From contig NZ_CP137573.1 in assembly GCF_033343995.1 (NCBI RefSeq), positions 4,621,001-4,685,000 of the forward strand: DNA of 64,000 nucleotides. The letters run 5' to 3'. The notes beneath the pieces are model-generated. The model was not told where the DNA came from. It made no database searches and saw only the letters and a list, made by a program, of their open reading frames with translations. The position numbers and the translations under genes are program-made. This document shows, piece by piece, positions 34,379-42,012 of the stretch. The first letter of the stretch is position 1; each line of letters starts with the position of its first letter. The DNA comes from Streptomyces sp. HUAS YS2. Its GTDB lineage: Bacteria > Actinomycetota > Actinomycetes > Streptomycetales > Streptomycetaceae.

Positions 34379-34939
34379 ATGGATGCCTCATGGACGGCCC
34401 TGATCGCTGCCGGCTCGGCTGTTGTGGCCAGCGCAACGACTGGCTGGTTCACTACGGTCGCTGCGAGGACACAAGCCCGCTTGAATCGTGAGATGCAGGT
34501 TGCCCAACTTCGCCATGCGCAGGTCGAGCACAGATACCAGCAGCGCCGTCAGGCATACGCTGACTTTGCGAAGGCCGCTGGAGTTCTGCACAGCAGGCTT
34601 GGCGACATGGTCGCCGTTGCTGGCGACTCGGCTGCATTCTCTCTGCTGCTGGACGAGGCGCGGGCAGAGCGGGCGATGCTCATGAGTGCGATGCACGTGG
34701 CTGCCCTGGAGGGACCACCGCCGGTTGGAGTTGCTGTGCGTCAGCTCTACGAAGCGATAAACGCCTTCTGGAGTGCAACTCGTCGACTCAATGACGCTGT
34801 GTGCTCCGGCGATCCTGCCCACGTGGCAGAGCATCGAACTTTGATGAACCAGAGCCGCGCGGATGCACGGAGCAGCCGTGACGCCTTCGTGGAGGCGGCA
34901 CAGGAGGCCCTCAATCCTTCGGTCAACGTGGTCATATAG
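34379..34939 (+). CDS. membrane-anchored coiled-coil protein
   Basis: 186 residues. One N-terminal transmembrane helix (A-L-I-A-A-G-S-A-V-V-A-S-A-T-T-G-W-F) is followed by a long charged helical region (RLNREMQVAQLRHAQVEHRY) likely to be a coiled coil. Similar short proteins are scattered in Streptomyces mobile regions without known function. Codon use is less GC-biased than in chromosomal neighbours. Confidence 0.65.
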   Translation: MDASWTALIAAGSAVVASATTGWFTTVAARTQARLNREMQVAQLRHAQVEHRYQQRRQAYADFAKAAGVLHSRLGDMVAVAGDSAAFSLLLDEARAERAMLMSAMHVAALEGPPPVGVAVRQLYEAINAFWSATRRLNDAVCSGDPAHVAEHRTLMNQSRADARSSRDAFVEAAQEALNPSVNVVI

Positions 34940-35007
34940 GTGGGTCGATCCGACCTGCTGACGAACCGAAGAGGCTCATGTCGGTTGCGGTCCGGGTGGT
35001 GGCGCCG

Positions 35008-35763
35008 CTAGCGACTGATGGGAACCTCGTAGACGATTTCGCATAGCGCGGCGGGCACGACGATGTCCGCCGTCTCCACGGGCCGCCCCTCGTCGCTGTA
35101 GTACGTCCGCCGGATGTGCGTGACGAGTGCGGCCTTCTGGATCCCGAGAAGTGATGCCTCCTCGGCGGTGGCCTGCCGCGGCTCGGGCTGCTCGACGGCA
35201 TGGCTGATCGTGACGCCGATCTCGGCCATCCGGTTCACGACGCCGGCCCCGGCGTGGGGCCCGCCCTCGGGAAGGACGACGAGGGTCCCGCCGGTGAGGT
35301 CGTACGGCTCCCAACTCGTCGACAACTGCACGGGTCGCCCGTCGGCGAGGAACTCGTACACGGTCCGGACGCACAGCTCGCCCTCACCGATCCCGAGCCG
35401 TGCAGCGATCTCCGCCGGCGCGGGGACCTTCGCATCGGTCCGGCTCTCCCAGCCGCCATTGCGTCCCACGGCCTTCATGTCGGCCCGGAACGGCGACCCG
35501 TCGGGCTGCTCGCGCGCCGCGGACCGAACCATCCGCACCCGCTGTCGTGGCTCCGCCACGTACGTCCCTGACCCGGCTCGCCCTTCCAACACACCCTGGG
35601 AGATCAACAGCTCCTGGGCCCGCCGGACGACGTTCTCGCCCACCCCGCACTCCTGGGCGATCTGGGCGCGTGAGGGCAGCCGGTCTCCAGGAGTCCACTC
35701 GTGCTCCGCGATCCGCTGCCGCAGTACGTCGGCGATGCGGAGATAGGGCGGCTGCTCAGGCAT
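35008..35763 (-). CDS. GntR family regulator, HutC/UTRA type
   Basis: 251 residues. The N-terminal winged helix (PPYLRIADVLRQRI, LPSRAQIAQECGV, VRRAQELLISQGVLE, GSGTYVAEP) is followed by a UTRA ligand-binding domain (LCVRTVYEFLADGRPVQLSTSWEP). It is divergent from the small-gene operon starting at 35841. A pair of CTAGT-n2-ACTAG palindromes lies directly between them, so autoregulation and control of that operon are likely. Confidence 0.9.
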   Translation of the reverse strand: MPEQPPYLRIADVLRQRIAEHEWTPGDRLPSRAQIAQECGVGENVVRRAQELLISQGVLEGRAGSGTYVAEPRQRVRMVRSAAREQPDGSPFRADMKAVGRNGGWESRTDAKVPAPAEIAARLGIGEGELCVRTVYEFLADGRPVQLSTSWEPYDLTGGTLVVLPEGGPHAGAGVVNRMAEIGVTISHAVEQPEPRQATAEEASLLGIQKAALVTHIRRTYYSDEGRPVETADIVVPAALCEIVYEVPISR

Positions 35764-35772
35764 ATGGAAAAT

Positions 35773-35803
35773 CTAGTCCACTAGCTCTAATCTAGTTAAC
35801 TAG
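35773..35803. promoter_or_regulatory. paired GntR operator
   Basis: CTAGTCCACTAG (35773-35784) and CTAGTTAACTAG (35792-35803, a perfect 12-bp palindrome), spaced 19 bp centre to centre, close to two helical turns. They start 10 bp upstream of the ATG of the GntR gene, so binding would block its transcription and probably the divergent promoter. Confidence 0.75.
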
Positions 35804-35840
35804 CTTCACTGAAAGTGATCGCGGTGACGGAGGCTGCCCT

Positions 35841-36119
35841 GTGCCTGCTCCAGAAGTAAGCGCGGGGCTGATCGCCGCCCGGTTGTCCGCCGTCGGGCTC
35901 ACCGCACGCGTGGAGGAGCACGCCCGACACACGTCGATCGAGGCGGAGGTACCGGAATCCCTCCCCGCCGAGACATGGCGGGAGGTCCTAGAAGTGGTGG
36001 CGGGGGCCGATCGATTCGGACTCGTCGCCAGCAGCGCGAACGGCCGCACCTTATGGGCCGCCGTACACAAAGCGGTCCCCGCGACGGGCGATGTCCGGGG
36101 ACCTGGCCATCAGCGATAG
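35841..36119 (+). CDS. small hypothetical protein with TTA codon
   Basis: 92 residues, no recognised domain; an alpha/beta pattern with W-R-E-V-L-E-V-V-A-G-A-D-R-F-G-L. The GTG start has GGAGG about 8 bases upstream. Codon 71 is TTA (36051-36053), rare in Streptomyces and read only by the bldA tRNA. First gene of a tightly packed run (35841-37909) that is divergent from the GntR gene. Confidence 0.7.
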   Translation: MPAPEVSAGLIAARLSAVGLTARVEEHARHTSIEAEVPESLPAETWREVLEVVAGADRFGLVASSANGRTLWAAVHKAVPATGDVRGPGHQR

Positions 36120-36131
36120 GAGCTGATCAGC

Positions 36132-36404
36132 GTGTTCAACCGTATCCGCCGCGCCGTAGCGCGCACCAGAAGGCGGCACCTCCCGGGCCGGCATTGCCGC
36201 CCCTTAACGCCCACCCGACAGACGGTCGTTCACCTCGGTGCCGCCAACTGGCATCGCGACCGCATGGACGTCCTCGCAGGCGAGGAGACCGCACTCGTCC
36301 GCCCGTACGTCCTGGCCTCGGAGGAACGCGCTCGACGGCGTTCGATGACCGTTCCGCATGACCTCTCCGCGTACGCCTGGTTCGTGCCGGCGGAGGCCCA
36401 CTGA
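36132..36404 (+). CDS. small hypothetical protein with TTA codon
   Basis: 90 residues with a basic N-terminus (FNRIRRAVARTRRRH) and an R-P-Y-V-L segment. No family recognised, but short proteins of this type recur in Streptomyces AICE cargo operons. Codon 25 is TTA (36204-36206). GTG start, preceded by GGAG. Its stop overlaps the next start by one base (TGATG). Confidence 0.65.
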   Translation: MFNRIRRAVARTRRRHLPGRHCRPLTPTRQTVVHLGAANWHRDRMDVLAGEETALVRPYVLASEERARRRSMTVPHDLSAYAWFVPAEAH

Positions 36405-36604
36405 TGCCCGCCCGGCAGCAGCCTCGCGCAACGCACATGAGTGCAGTCCCGTACCGGTCGAGCTCATGCCGGATCGGTACGCACGGCGAGTGCGCCCAGT
36501 CCTCTCCTGCCACAGCTCCGATCGGCGTCCCCGTGGTCCACGAAGCGTGCGACTGCTCCTGCCACACGGCCGACCCGGCCTCGCTGAGGGAGGTGCCCCA
36601 GTGA
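36404..36604 (+). CDS. very small Cys-containing hypothetical protein
   Basis: 66 residues with cysteines in S-S-C-R-I-G-T-H-G-E-C and E-A-C-D-C-S-C-H, a pattern able to bind zinc or another metal. It is assigned as a gene because it is linked by overlapping stop/start codons on both sides (TGATG upstream, GTGA downstream), so the ribosome can pass from gene to gene. Confidence 0.6.
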   Translation: MPARQQPRATHMSAVPYRSSSCRIGTHGECAQSSPATAPIGVPVVHEACDCSCHTADPASLREVPQ

Positions 36605-36825
36605 GGGGATGGGCACCCGGCGGCGCACTGGCCACCAACGTCGAGATCACGACGGCCAACGTCCAGCGCGGCGACGTCATCCAGGTCGGCGGCCAGCCAT
36701 GCCGCGTAGCCGACCTCTTCCAACTGCCCGGCGGCGCAAAGCGACTCATCTTCGAGTCGGGCGAACTCCTGACCATGCACCGCAGAACCCGCCTCATCGC
36801 GCTGCGCATGCAGAGGCAATGGTGA
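36601..36825 (+). CDS. small protein with EF-P/KOW-like motif
   Basis: 74 residues. The central RGDVIQVGGQPCRVADL resembles the N-terminal KOW-like (SH3 barrel) domain of elongation factor P, but the protein is too short to be EF-P. The GTG start overlaps the upstream gene by 4 bp, and the next gene starts inside its last codons. A nucleic-acid or protein binding role is possible; no function is claimed. Confidence 0.6.
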   Translation: MRGWAPGGALATNVEITTANVQRGDVIQVGGQPCRVADLFQLPGGAKRLIFESGELLTMHRRTRLIALRMQRQW

Positions 36826-37565
36826 TTTCAGCCATGGCCTCCCGCCGCCACGCCATCGCCGACGACCTCCGCATCCAAATCTCCGCCGGTCGCATCAAGG
36901 CCGGCACCCGACTCCCGTCTGAGGCACAGCTCGCCGAGCGCTATGCAGTCAGCACACCGACCCTGAGGAACGCCCTCGCACTCCTCCAGGGCGAAGGGCT
37001 AGTGGAAAAGATCCACGGCAAGGGCAACTTCGTCCGCCACCCTCTCCGCAGAATCACGTACGTAGGTGGCGGCCGCCCGTCCCACACCCAGTTCCCGGCC
37101 GAAGCACCGCTGCGCCTCAGCATCCGCACCACGAACCTTCGCGCGCGTGGGCACCTGACGGCCCTGCTGGGGGTGCGGACAAGGAGCCCACTGACCGAGT
37201 TCCTCTGCCTCAGCCACGAGGGAGGTTCGCCGCACAGCCTGGCCCGCATCTACGTCCCCCGCGACCTGGCGCCGGCTGACATGCCGAGCGAGTCACCCGG
37301 GTGCATGGAAGTGGAAGCCAGGCTGGCAGAGCTCCGCCCACCACTGGCTGAGATCCGAGAGAAGGTCAGCTCCCGCCTCCCGACGCCAGAGGAAGCGGCA
37401 ATGCTCCGCATCAACTCAACCCTGGCCGTCCTCGCGATCAACCGGGTGGCAGCCGACGCGACCGGCCGCGTCGTGGAGGCCGCGCTCCTGGTGCTCCCTG
37501 CTGACCGCGCAGACGCACTCTTCACCACCCACCCCACAACCGAAGAGAGTGGAATGAAAGGATGA
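36819..37565 (+). CDS. GntR family regulator (second, in cargo operon)
   Basis: 248 residues. HTH region: RRHAIADDLRIQISAGRIKAGTRLPSEAQLAERYAVSTPTLRNAL, then GKGNFVRHP, then a UTRA-like C-terminal domain. It lies inside the operon rather than divergent from it, overlapping the gene before by 7 bp and the gene after by 4 bp (ATGA). ATG 36819 is used; ATG 36834 would remove five residues and is a possible alternative. Confidence 0.85.
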   Translation: MVISAMASRRHAIADDLRIQISAGRIKAGTRLPSEAQLAERYAVSTPTLRNALALLQGEGLVEKIHGKGNFVRHPLRRITYVGGGRPSHTQFPAEAPLRLSIRTTNLRARGHLTALLGVRTRSPLTEFLCLSHEGGSPHSLARIYVPRDLAPADMPSESPGCMEVEARLAELRPPLAEIREKVSSRLPTPEEAAMLRINSTLAVLAINRVAADATGRVVEAALLVLPADRADALFTTHPTTEESGMKG

Positions 37566-37909
37566 CTCCTCACAACGAACTGCGCCTCCTCCCGTGGTCA
37601 GGCTCGGACGGTAAACCCTGCTTCCTGAGCACAGACGACAGCAACGGCCACCTATCCCGCTTGGCCGACAACACCGAAGCGATCCAACTCGGCCTGGTCT
37701 CCGAGCTCCTGGACCACGCGTTAGATGTGCTGGGCGACGATGCGCTCGCTCCGGCAGATCTTCGACTCCTGGCAGAGAAGCTGACCGGAGCCCTGCGAAA
37801 CACTCTCCGCGTAGCCACAAGCCGAGGCCACCGCCTGTCAGCACCAGACTCGGCTGGTCATGACGGCGACGATGAGGGTCCTCGACTGCCAGCAGCAGCC
37901 TTCGGCTAG
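37562..37909 (+). CDS. conserved hypothetical protein with TTA codon
   Basis: 115 residues: LRLLPWSGSDGKPCFLSTDD at the N-terminus and D-D-E-G-P-R-L-P-A-A-A-F-G at the end, a pattern I associate with small Streptomyces proteins that follow GntR genes in mobile elements. Codon 54 is TTA (37721-37723). It overlaps the GntR gene by 4 bp and is followed by a strong terminator, so it ends the operon. Confidence 0.75.
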   Translation: MTPHNELRLLPWSGSDGKPCFLSTDDSNGHLSRLADNTEAIQLGLVSELLDHALDVLGDDALAPADLRLLAEKLTGALRNTLRVATSRGHRLSAPDSAGHDGDDEGPRLPAAAFG

Positions 37910-37923
37910 CAGCAACGCACATC

Positions 37924-37972
37924 CCAACGGCAGGGGAGCCCCGGATGGAGTCAGGAGCTCCCCTGTCGTTGG
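37924..37972 (+). terminator. terminator of small-gene operon
   Basis: CCAACGGCAGGGGAGC pairs with GCTCCCCTGTCGTTGG (one G/T wobble, 16-bp arms) around a 17-nt loop, 14 bp after the last stop codon. Confidence 0.85.
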
Positions 37973-38425
37973 CGCACGATTCCGGAGGGCCCAAGCTCCT
38001 TGCCTTTTCCGCACGCCAGAAGGGACCTGGGCCACAAAGGAGGCGTTGTCGGCGGGCCCCAGGCAACGCCAGTGCCAGCGGCGGCCCAGAATGTTCTGGA
38101 GTCCTGAAGGTGCTCACCCGGGTGTGGACAGGCCGAGATGCCCCCGCAACCCCCTGGCAGGACCTGTCCAGCACAGCGAGCAGCCCACAGTGCACTTACG
38201 ACTGTGGTGCGAGACGTTGGCGCGCGTGACATGTTGGGCCGAATGGTTGTCTGGCTGGCCGAGTCCACTTGCGACCCGTCAGCGGTGGTTCAAGGTTGGA
38301 GGCCGTCTTGACAGCACCGCGTGTTTGCACGCACCAGCCAGGTACGCAGGTGCTTGGTCTCGTCAGACGCGAGACGCATCACCACAGTGCGTGACATCCT
38401 GACTAGCGACGGCAGGAGGAGGAAC
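37973..38425. other. 453-bp stretch without a gene; composition boundary
   Basis: No convincing reading frame. High GC continues to about 38.35 kb and then falls sharply ahead of the DUF262 gene. AGGAGGAGGAAC just before 38426 is a strong ribosome site. The promoter of the DUF262/HipA operon should lie here, but no clear -10/-35 pair was found. Confidence 0.6.
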
Positions 38426-40162
38426 ATGGCAACCGGACTAGATTCAAGCCCCAGCGCGACGACTTTCACGCTTGAAGAGCTAGTTAATAGGGCCTGGAAT
38501 GGTCAAGTACGCGTTCCTCACTTTCAGCGTGACTTCAGGTGGAGTCAACGCGATGTTATCCGTCTTTTCGATAGCATTGTGAAGGGCTATCCAATTGGCA
38601 GCCTTTTGATGTGGTTGCGACCTGCACGAAAGGAACTTGTGCGACTCGGCTCCATGAGCATCGAAGCCCAAGAGGCAAGTCAAGCCCTTTGGGTTGTCGA
38701 TGGTCAGCAGCGCATCGTCAGTCTTGCAAATGCATTGAGCGATAACAGGCCTCCCGATGAGCGATTCGATCTCGCTTACGACCTGCGCGATAAGGAGTTC
38801 GTTCCGCTACCTGCACGATCGGAACCTCACATCGTTCCGCTGCCCGTCATCTTTGATCTAACTCGCCTAATTAGATGGTTTGCAGAGAACCCGGAGGTAT
38901 CGGATCGACTCGATCAAGCATCTCGCCTTACTACCGTGATTCGACAGTTCTCGGTGCCTGCTTACCAGGTGGACAAAGGAGATGCCACCGTACTGCAGGA
39001 CATCTTTGACAGGATGAATAACTACGGAAAGAGGTTGAGCCGGGCAGAAGTGTTCTCTGCTCTCTTTGCCGGCAGCGAGGAAGACAGTGAATCTACCCTC
39101 ACATTGGACCTAATCTCACAGCATGTCTCTGACGCTACGGGATTTGGGTTGATTGACTCAGACACCGTATTGCGCGCCGTACTCGCACGCAGGGGGCCAA
39201 ATCCTAGCCGCGAGATCCGAGTCGAGTTCAGTGAATCAAGCCGCAGAGAGGCCGTCGAATTCCCTTCTGAGGGACGCGATGAAGCGTTTCGACTTGGAGA
39301 GGAGGCACTCCTTAGGTCGGTCAGCTTCCTTAAGGAGGAGGTCGGAGTACCCCATTTTAGCCTCCTTGCATATCGCTATCTACTTGTGGTGCTAGCGCGA
39401 GTTTTTGGGCACTTTCCTAATCCTGACGAAAGGAACTTGCAGCTTCTTCGTCGATGGTATTGGTCGGCCGCAGTTGTAGGACCTGAGATCTTTAAGGGAA
39501 GCGCAACCGGTGCCATGCGGGCGTTGTGTGTAAAGGTCAGGCGAGGTGATCTCACGGGCTCCATCCAAGGGCTAATCGAAGCAGTCGACCGTCCTCACAC
39601 GCAGTTGCCTGATATTAAGAAATTTAGAACTAATACAGGCTCGGCTAAGCTCACTCTATGCGCCTGGTGGGAATCCCATCCTCGCTCTCTCATTACCGGA
39701 GATATTTTCGAGCATACCGTGATCTCCGAATTCCTGGCCGATCGAGGAACCGCAGCGGAGGCGGTTCCCTATATCATCAGCCGATCAGGGCTGCCTGAAA
39801 AATATCGGATGTGGGCCGCCAACCGGTTGCTCTTGCCGACCGAAGAAGTGCCGTCAAATGAACTTGTCGATCTCATCTCGAATCGCCCAATTCAAATTGA
39901 TGAGACGGTCTGGATGAATGTCCTTCGCTCGCACCAACTCGATGAAAAGATCTCGAATCTGCTGGCCTCTGGCCAGGTGATCGATTTCCTCGAGGCTCGA
40001 CAGGAGTTGCTTGAGGCGAACTTGAAGACATTTCTCCAGCGACGCTGCGAATGGGGTTTCGAGAATACGCCACCCCTCGATGAATTCGAAATTGAGGACC
40101 TATACGGCTTCGACCCAGAAGATACCTCGCTCACCGGTCGGGAAAACGGAGAAAGTGAATGA
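38426..40162 (+). CDS. DUF262 domain protein (GmrSD N-terminal type), first gene of two-gene module
   Basis: 578 residues. The ParB/Srx-like DUF262 domain is complete: QRDFRW (34-39), DGQQR (92-96) and FDRMNNYG (194-201). In GmrSD and related enzymes this domain binds and hydrolyses NTP to gate a DUF1524 HNH nuclease. Here no H-x-x-P/HNH motif is visible, and the C-terminal 350 residues match no family I know, apart from a faint N-R-L-L-L-P echo of DUF1524. GC is about 47% in 38521-38580 against 70% in the tra gene, a sign of foreign origin. ATGA overlap couples it to the HipA-type gene. Confidence 0.9.
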   Translation: MATGLDSSPSATTFTLEELVNRAWNGQVRVPHFQRDFRWSQRDVIRLFDSIVKGYPIGSLLMWLRPARKELVRLGSMSIEAQEASQALWVVDGQQRIVSLANALSDNRPPDERFDLAYDLRDKEFVPLPARSEPHIVPLPVIFDLTRLIRWFAENPEVSDRLDQASRLTTVIRQFSVPAYQVDKGDATVLQDIFDRMNNYGKRLSRAEVFSALFAGSEEDSESTLTLDLISQHVSDATGFGLIDSDTVLRAVLARRGPNPSREIRVEFSESSRREAVEFPSEGRDEAFRLGEEALLRSVSFLKEEVGVPHFSLLAYRYLLVVLARVFGHFPNPDERNLQLLRRWYWSAAVVGPEIFKGSATGAMRALCVKVRRGDLTGSIQGLIEAVDRPHTQLPDIKKFRTNTGSAKLTLCAWWESHPRSLITGDIFEHTVISEFLADRGTAAEAVPYIISRSGLPEKYRMWAANRLLLPTEEVPSNELVDLISNRPIQIDETVWMNVLRSHQLDEKISNLLASGQVIDFLEARQELLEANLKTFLQRRCEWGFENTPPLDEFEIEDLYGFDPEDTSLTGRENGESE

Positions 40163-41397
40163 GTGTCAATGAGAGGCGCCATGCCGTTTACCTATACAAC
40201 CGGAGAGTCGGCACGATAAGTCAGCGCGGCGATTACACCCGGTTCATTTTCACTGAACGGTACCTGGAGGATCCGAACCGCCCAGTCCTCGGGTTGAGGT
40301 TTGAGGAGCAGCTGAGGGATTCGATTACATCTGCGCTGCGACTACCTCCCTGGTTTTCAAATCTGCTACCTGAAGGCGTGTTGCGGCGCTGGATCGCAGA
40401 CGACAGAAAAGTCTCCCCAGACCGTGAAATGGAACTGCTCGCGCAAGTCGGGCACGACCTGCCTGGGGCTGTACGGGTTATCGAGCTTCCTGAAGAAGAC
40501 GACGAATCCGACTGGAATTTCGACAAAGACACACCCTCCATCATGCCCCAAGGATCCGCTAAGCACGTAGAATGGCGTTTTTCGCTAGCGGGTGTAGGAT
40601 TGAAATTTTCTATGCTACGAAATGGGGACCGCCTAACGTTGCCAGCCTTCGGCGAGGGGGGAGATTGGATTGTTAAACTTCCAGACCCTGACTATCCTAA
40701 CGTTCCTCATAACGAGTTCGCGATGATGCGTCTTGCCAGCGCTGCTGGCCTAGAAGTCCCGGATACGCAACTAGTTCACCGGGACGCCATTCAGGGTCTT
40801 CCGTCTCACGTATGGCGTGGTCGCGAAGAGTGGGCCTACGCCGTCAGGAGGTTCGACCGTGACGACAGTCGCAGACGCATCCATATCGAAGATCTGGCTC
40901 AAGTTCGATCCTTTTACCCGGATGATAAGTACAACGGGAACTTCGAGACGGTCGCCGCGTTGATCTATCGCGGTAGGGATCTTCAGGCACTTCAAGAATT
41001 TACGCGACGACTCGCATTCAACATCCTTATTTCCAATGGGGATGCTCACCTGAAGAACTGGTCATTGATCTACCGGAATCCCCGGATCCCCACTTTGTCG
41101 CCAGCTTACGACCTCGTTTCTACTGAATTCTATCGGGTTGACGAGAAGCCAGAAAATCTGGGATTGAAATTCGGTGGGAGTAGGAGATTCGACACCGTCA
41201 ATCTAGGTCTATTTAGGAGGCTGCAAGCTCGACTCAATGTCAGCCCCGCAGATCTTCCGGAGACGGTTTTCGAGGTTGTCGAGCGGGTCAACTTGCTATG
41301 GCGTGAGCATCGGGACCTTCTATCCGTTAATCCAGAGCTGGAAAGTTCCGTTGGTGCGAGCATCACGGAACGGCGCAAATCCCTCCTCAGGGTTTGA
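40159..41397 (+). CDS. HipA-type serine/threonine kinase toxin-like protein
   Basis: 412 residues, full-length HipA architecture. N-terminal domain: VYLYNRRVGTISQ and FSNLLPEGVLR. The kinase has the ATP-binding lysine K173 in WIVKLP, E186 in HNEFAMMRLA, the catalytic D295 in SNGDAHLKN and the metal-binding D318 in PAYDLVS. Classical HipA phosphorylates a tRNA synthetase and is repressed by a HipB HTH protein; no HipB is present and its place is taken by the DUF262 gene. ATGA overlap with that gene means equal expression. Low GC like its partner. Confidence 0.92.
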   Translation: MSVNERRHAVYLYNRRVGTISQRGDYTRFIFTERYLEDPNRPVLGLRFEEQLRDSITSALRLPPWFSNLLPEGVLRRWIADDRKVSPDREMELLAQVGHDLPGAVRVIELPEEDDESDWNFDKDTPSIMPQGSAKHVEWRFSLAGVGLKFSMLRNGDRLTLPAFGEGGDWIVKLPDPDYPNVPHNEFAMMRLASAAGLEVPDTQLVHRDAIQGLPSHVWRGREEWAYAVRRFDRDDSRRRIHIEDLAQVRSFYPDDKYNGNFETVAALIYRGRDLQALQEFTRRLAFNILISNGDAHLKNWSLIYRNPRIPTLSPAYDLVSTEFYRVDEKPENLGLKFGGSRRFDTVNLGLFRRLQARLNVSPADLPETVFEVVERVNLLWREHRDLLSVNPELESSVGASITERRKSLLRV

Positions 41398-41835
41398 CCG
41401 GGTCGGTCGGGGGCCTTCCCCTTGATGCGCGGTCGGTGGAGCGGCTTTGGGCTGGAGCTGCTTTGGCGCGAGTGATCATGGCCCCGTAAGCTTCCGGCGC
41501 GTCGGGCAGTCTGTGGACCTGCCCGCTCAAGCACGACGTGGGGCCATGATCTTCGAGGCTCGCGCCAAAGTGGCTGCCTAAAGCCGTGGAGCCGACCGCC
41601 CCAGCCATAGAGAGGTTCACCACCCATCAACCCGAGCTGTCAGGCGTGCGGCTGGCGGCTGGGCCGGAGCGGGGCGCAGACAGGAGCGGCGGCCCGGACG
41701 ACGGGCCGCACGCGCCGCGCCGTGCGCGGCGAGTGCCCTTGATGAAGTAGAGAAACTCTTACCGCACGCGTCCGCTGGGGCCTCAGAGGGCGATCGAACG
41801 GTAGGCCACGGCCTTGTCTACGACCTGTTCGACAG
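41398..41835. other. 438-bp non-coding stretch after HipA gene
   Basis: Contains the nested inverted-repeat structure at 41461-41570. No gene could be supported; the frames seen here (for example 41640-41897 minus) have no ribosome site and no recognisable protein. GC returns to chromosomal levels by 41.4 kb. Confidence 0.6.
41461..41570. repeat. nested inverted repeat / structured element
   Basis: Outer arms CTTTGGCGCGAG (41461-41472) and CTCGCGCCAAAG (41559-41570). Middle arms GATCATGGCCCC (41474-41485) and GGGGCCATGATC (41540-41551). Inner hairpin CGGGCAG (41503-41509) and CTGCCCG (41519-41525). All three pairs are perfect and nested, separated by one base on the left and seven on the right. 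It could be a MITE-like repeat, a structured RNA or a strong terminator. Confidence 0.8.
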
Positions 41836-42012
41836 TCAGTTCGGTGAGGTCCAATAGATGTAGTCGCTGATGTGTGGGCAGACCAAGCCGCGTTCAAGGG
41901 CGTCCAGCATCTCGCCCCACTCTTCCTCGTCGGTCCCCTCGGCGTTCATGAGGCGCTCGACGAGGGAGATCGCTTCCTCGCGGCTCATCGTCCGGACCGG
42001 TTCCACGCTCAC
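41836..42012 (-). CDS. Im9-like (colicin E9 immunity type) small protein
   Basis: 58 residues: SREEAISLVERLMNAEG, then acidic EEEWGEMLDALE, then CPHISDYIYW. The order of helix, acidic helix and H-x-S-D-x-I-Y-W matches DNase colicin immunity proteins (Im9 has H-P-S-G-S-D-L-I-Y-Y-P), often annotated as e9imm peptide in Streptomyces. It is shorter than Im9 (86 residues) and lacks the fourth helix. The GTG start overlaps the Nudix stop (GTGA), so the two are translationally coupled. No cognate nuclease toxin is present. Confidence 0.72.
   Translation of the reverse strand: MSVEPVRTMSREEAISLVERLMNAEGTDEEEWGEMLDALERGLVCPHISDYIYWTSPN

Noticed and set aside
34249..34491. 80-codon plus-strand frame overlapping the coiled-coil gene start
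   Set aside because: Cys/Trp-rich out-of-frame translation without a ribosome site; the 34379 frame fits better.
37945..38229. 94-codon plus-strand frame between the small-gene operon and the DUF262 gene
   Set aside because: It begins inside the terminator hairpin and has no coding character.
39153..39395. 80-codon frame inside the DUF262 gene
   Set aside because: Shadow in another frame of a well-supported gene.
38426..40162. type IV GmrSD restriction enzyme
   Set aside because: The DUF262 half is clear but no DUF1524 HNH motif is visible, so calling it a nuclease would go beyond the sequence.
41640..41897. 85-codon minus-strand frame after the HipA module
   Set aside because: No ribosome site, no recognisable protein pattern; its upstream end overlaps the better supported Im9-like gene.
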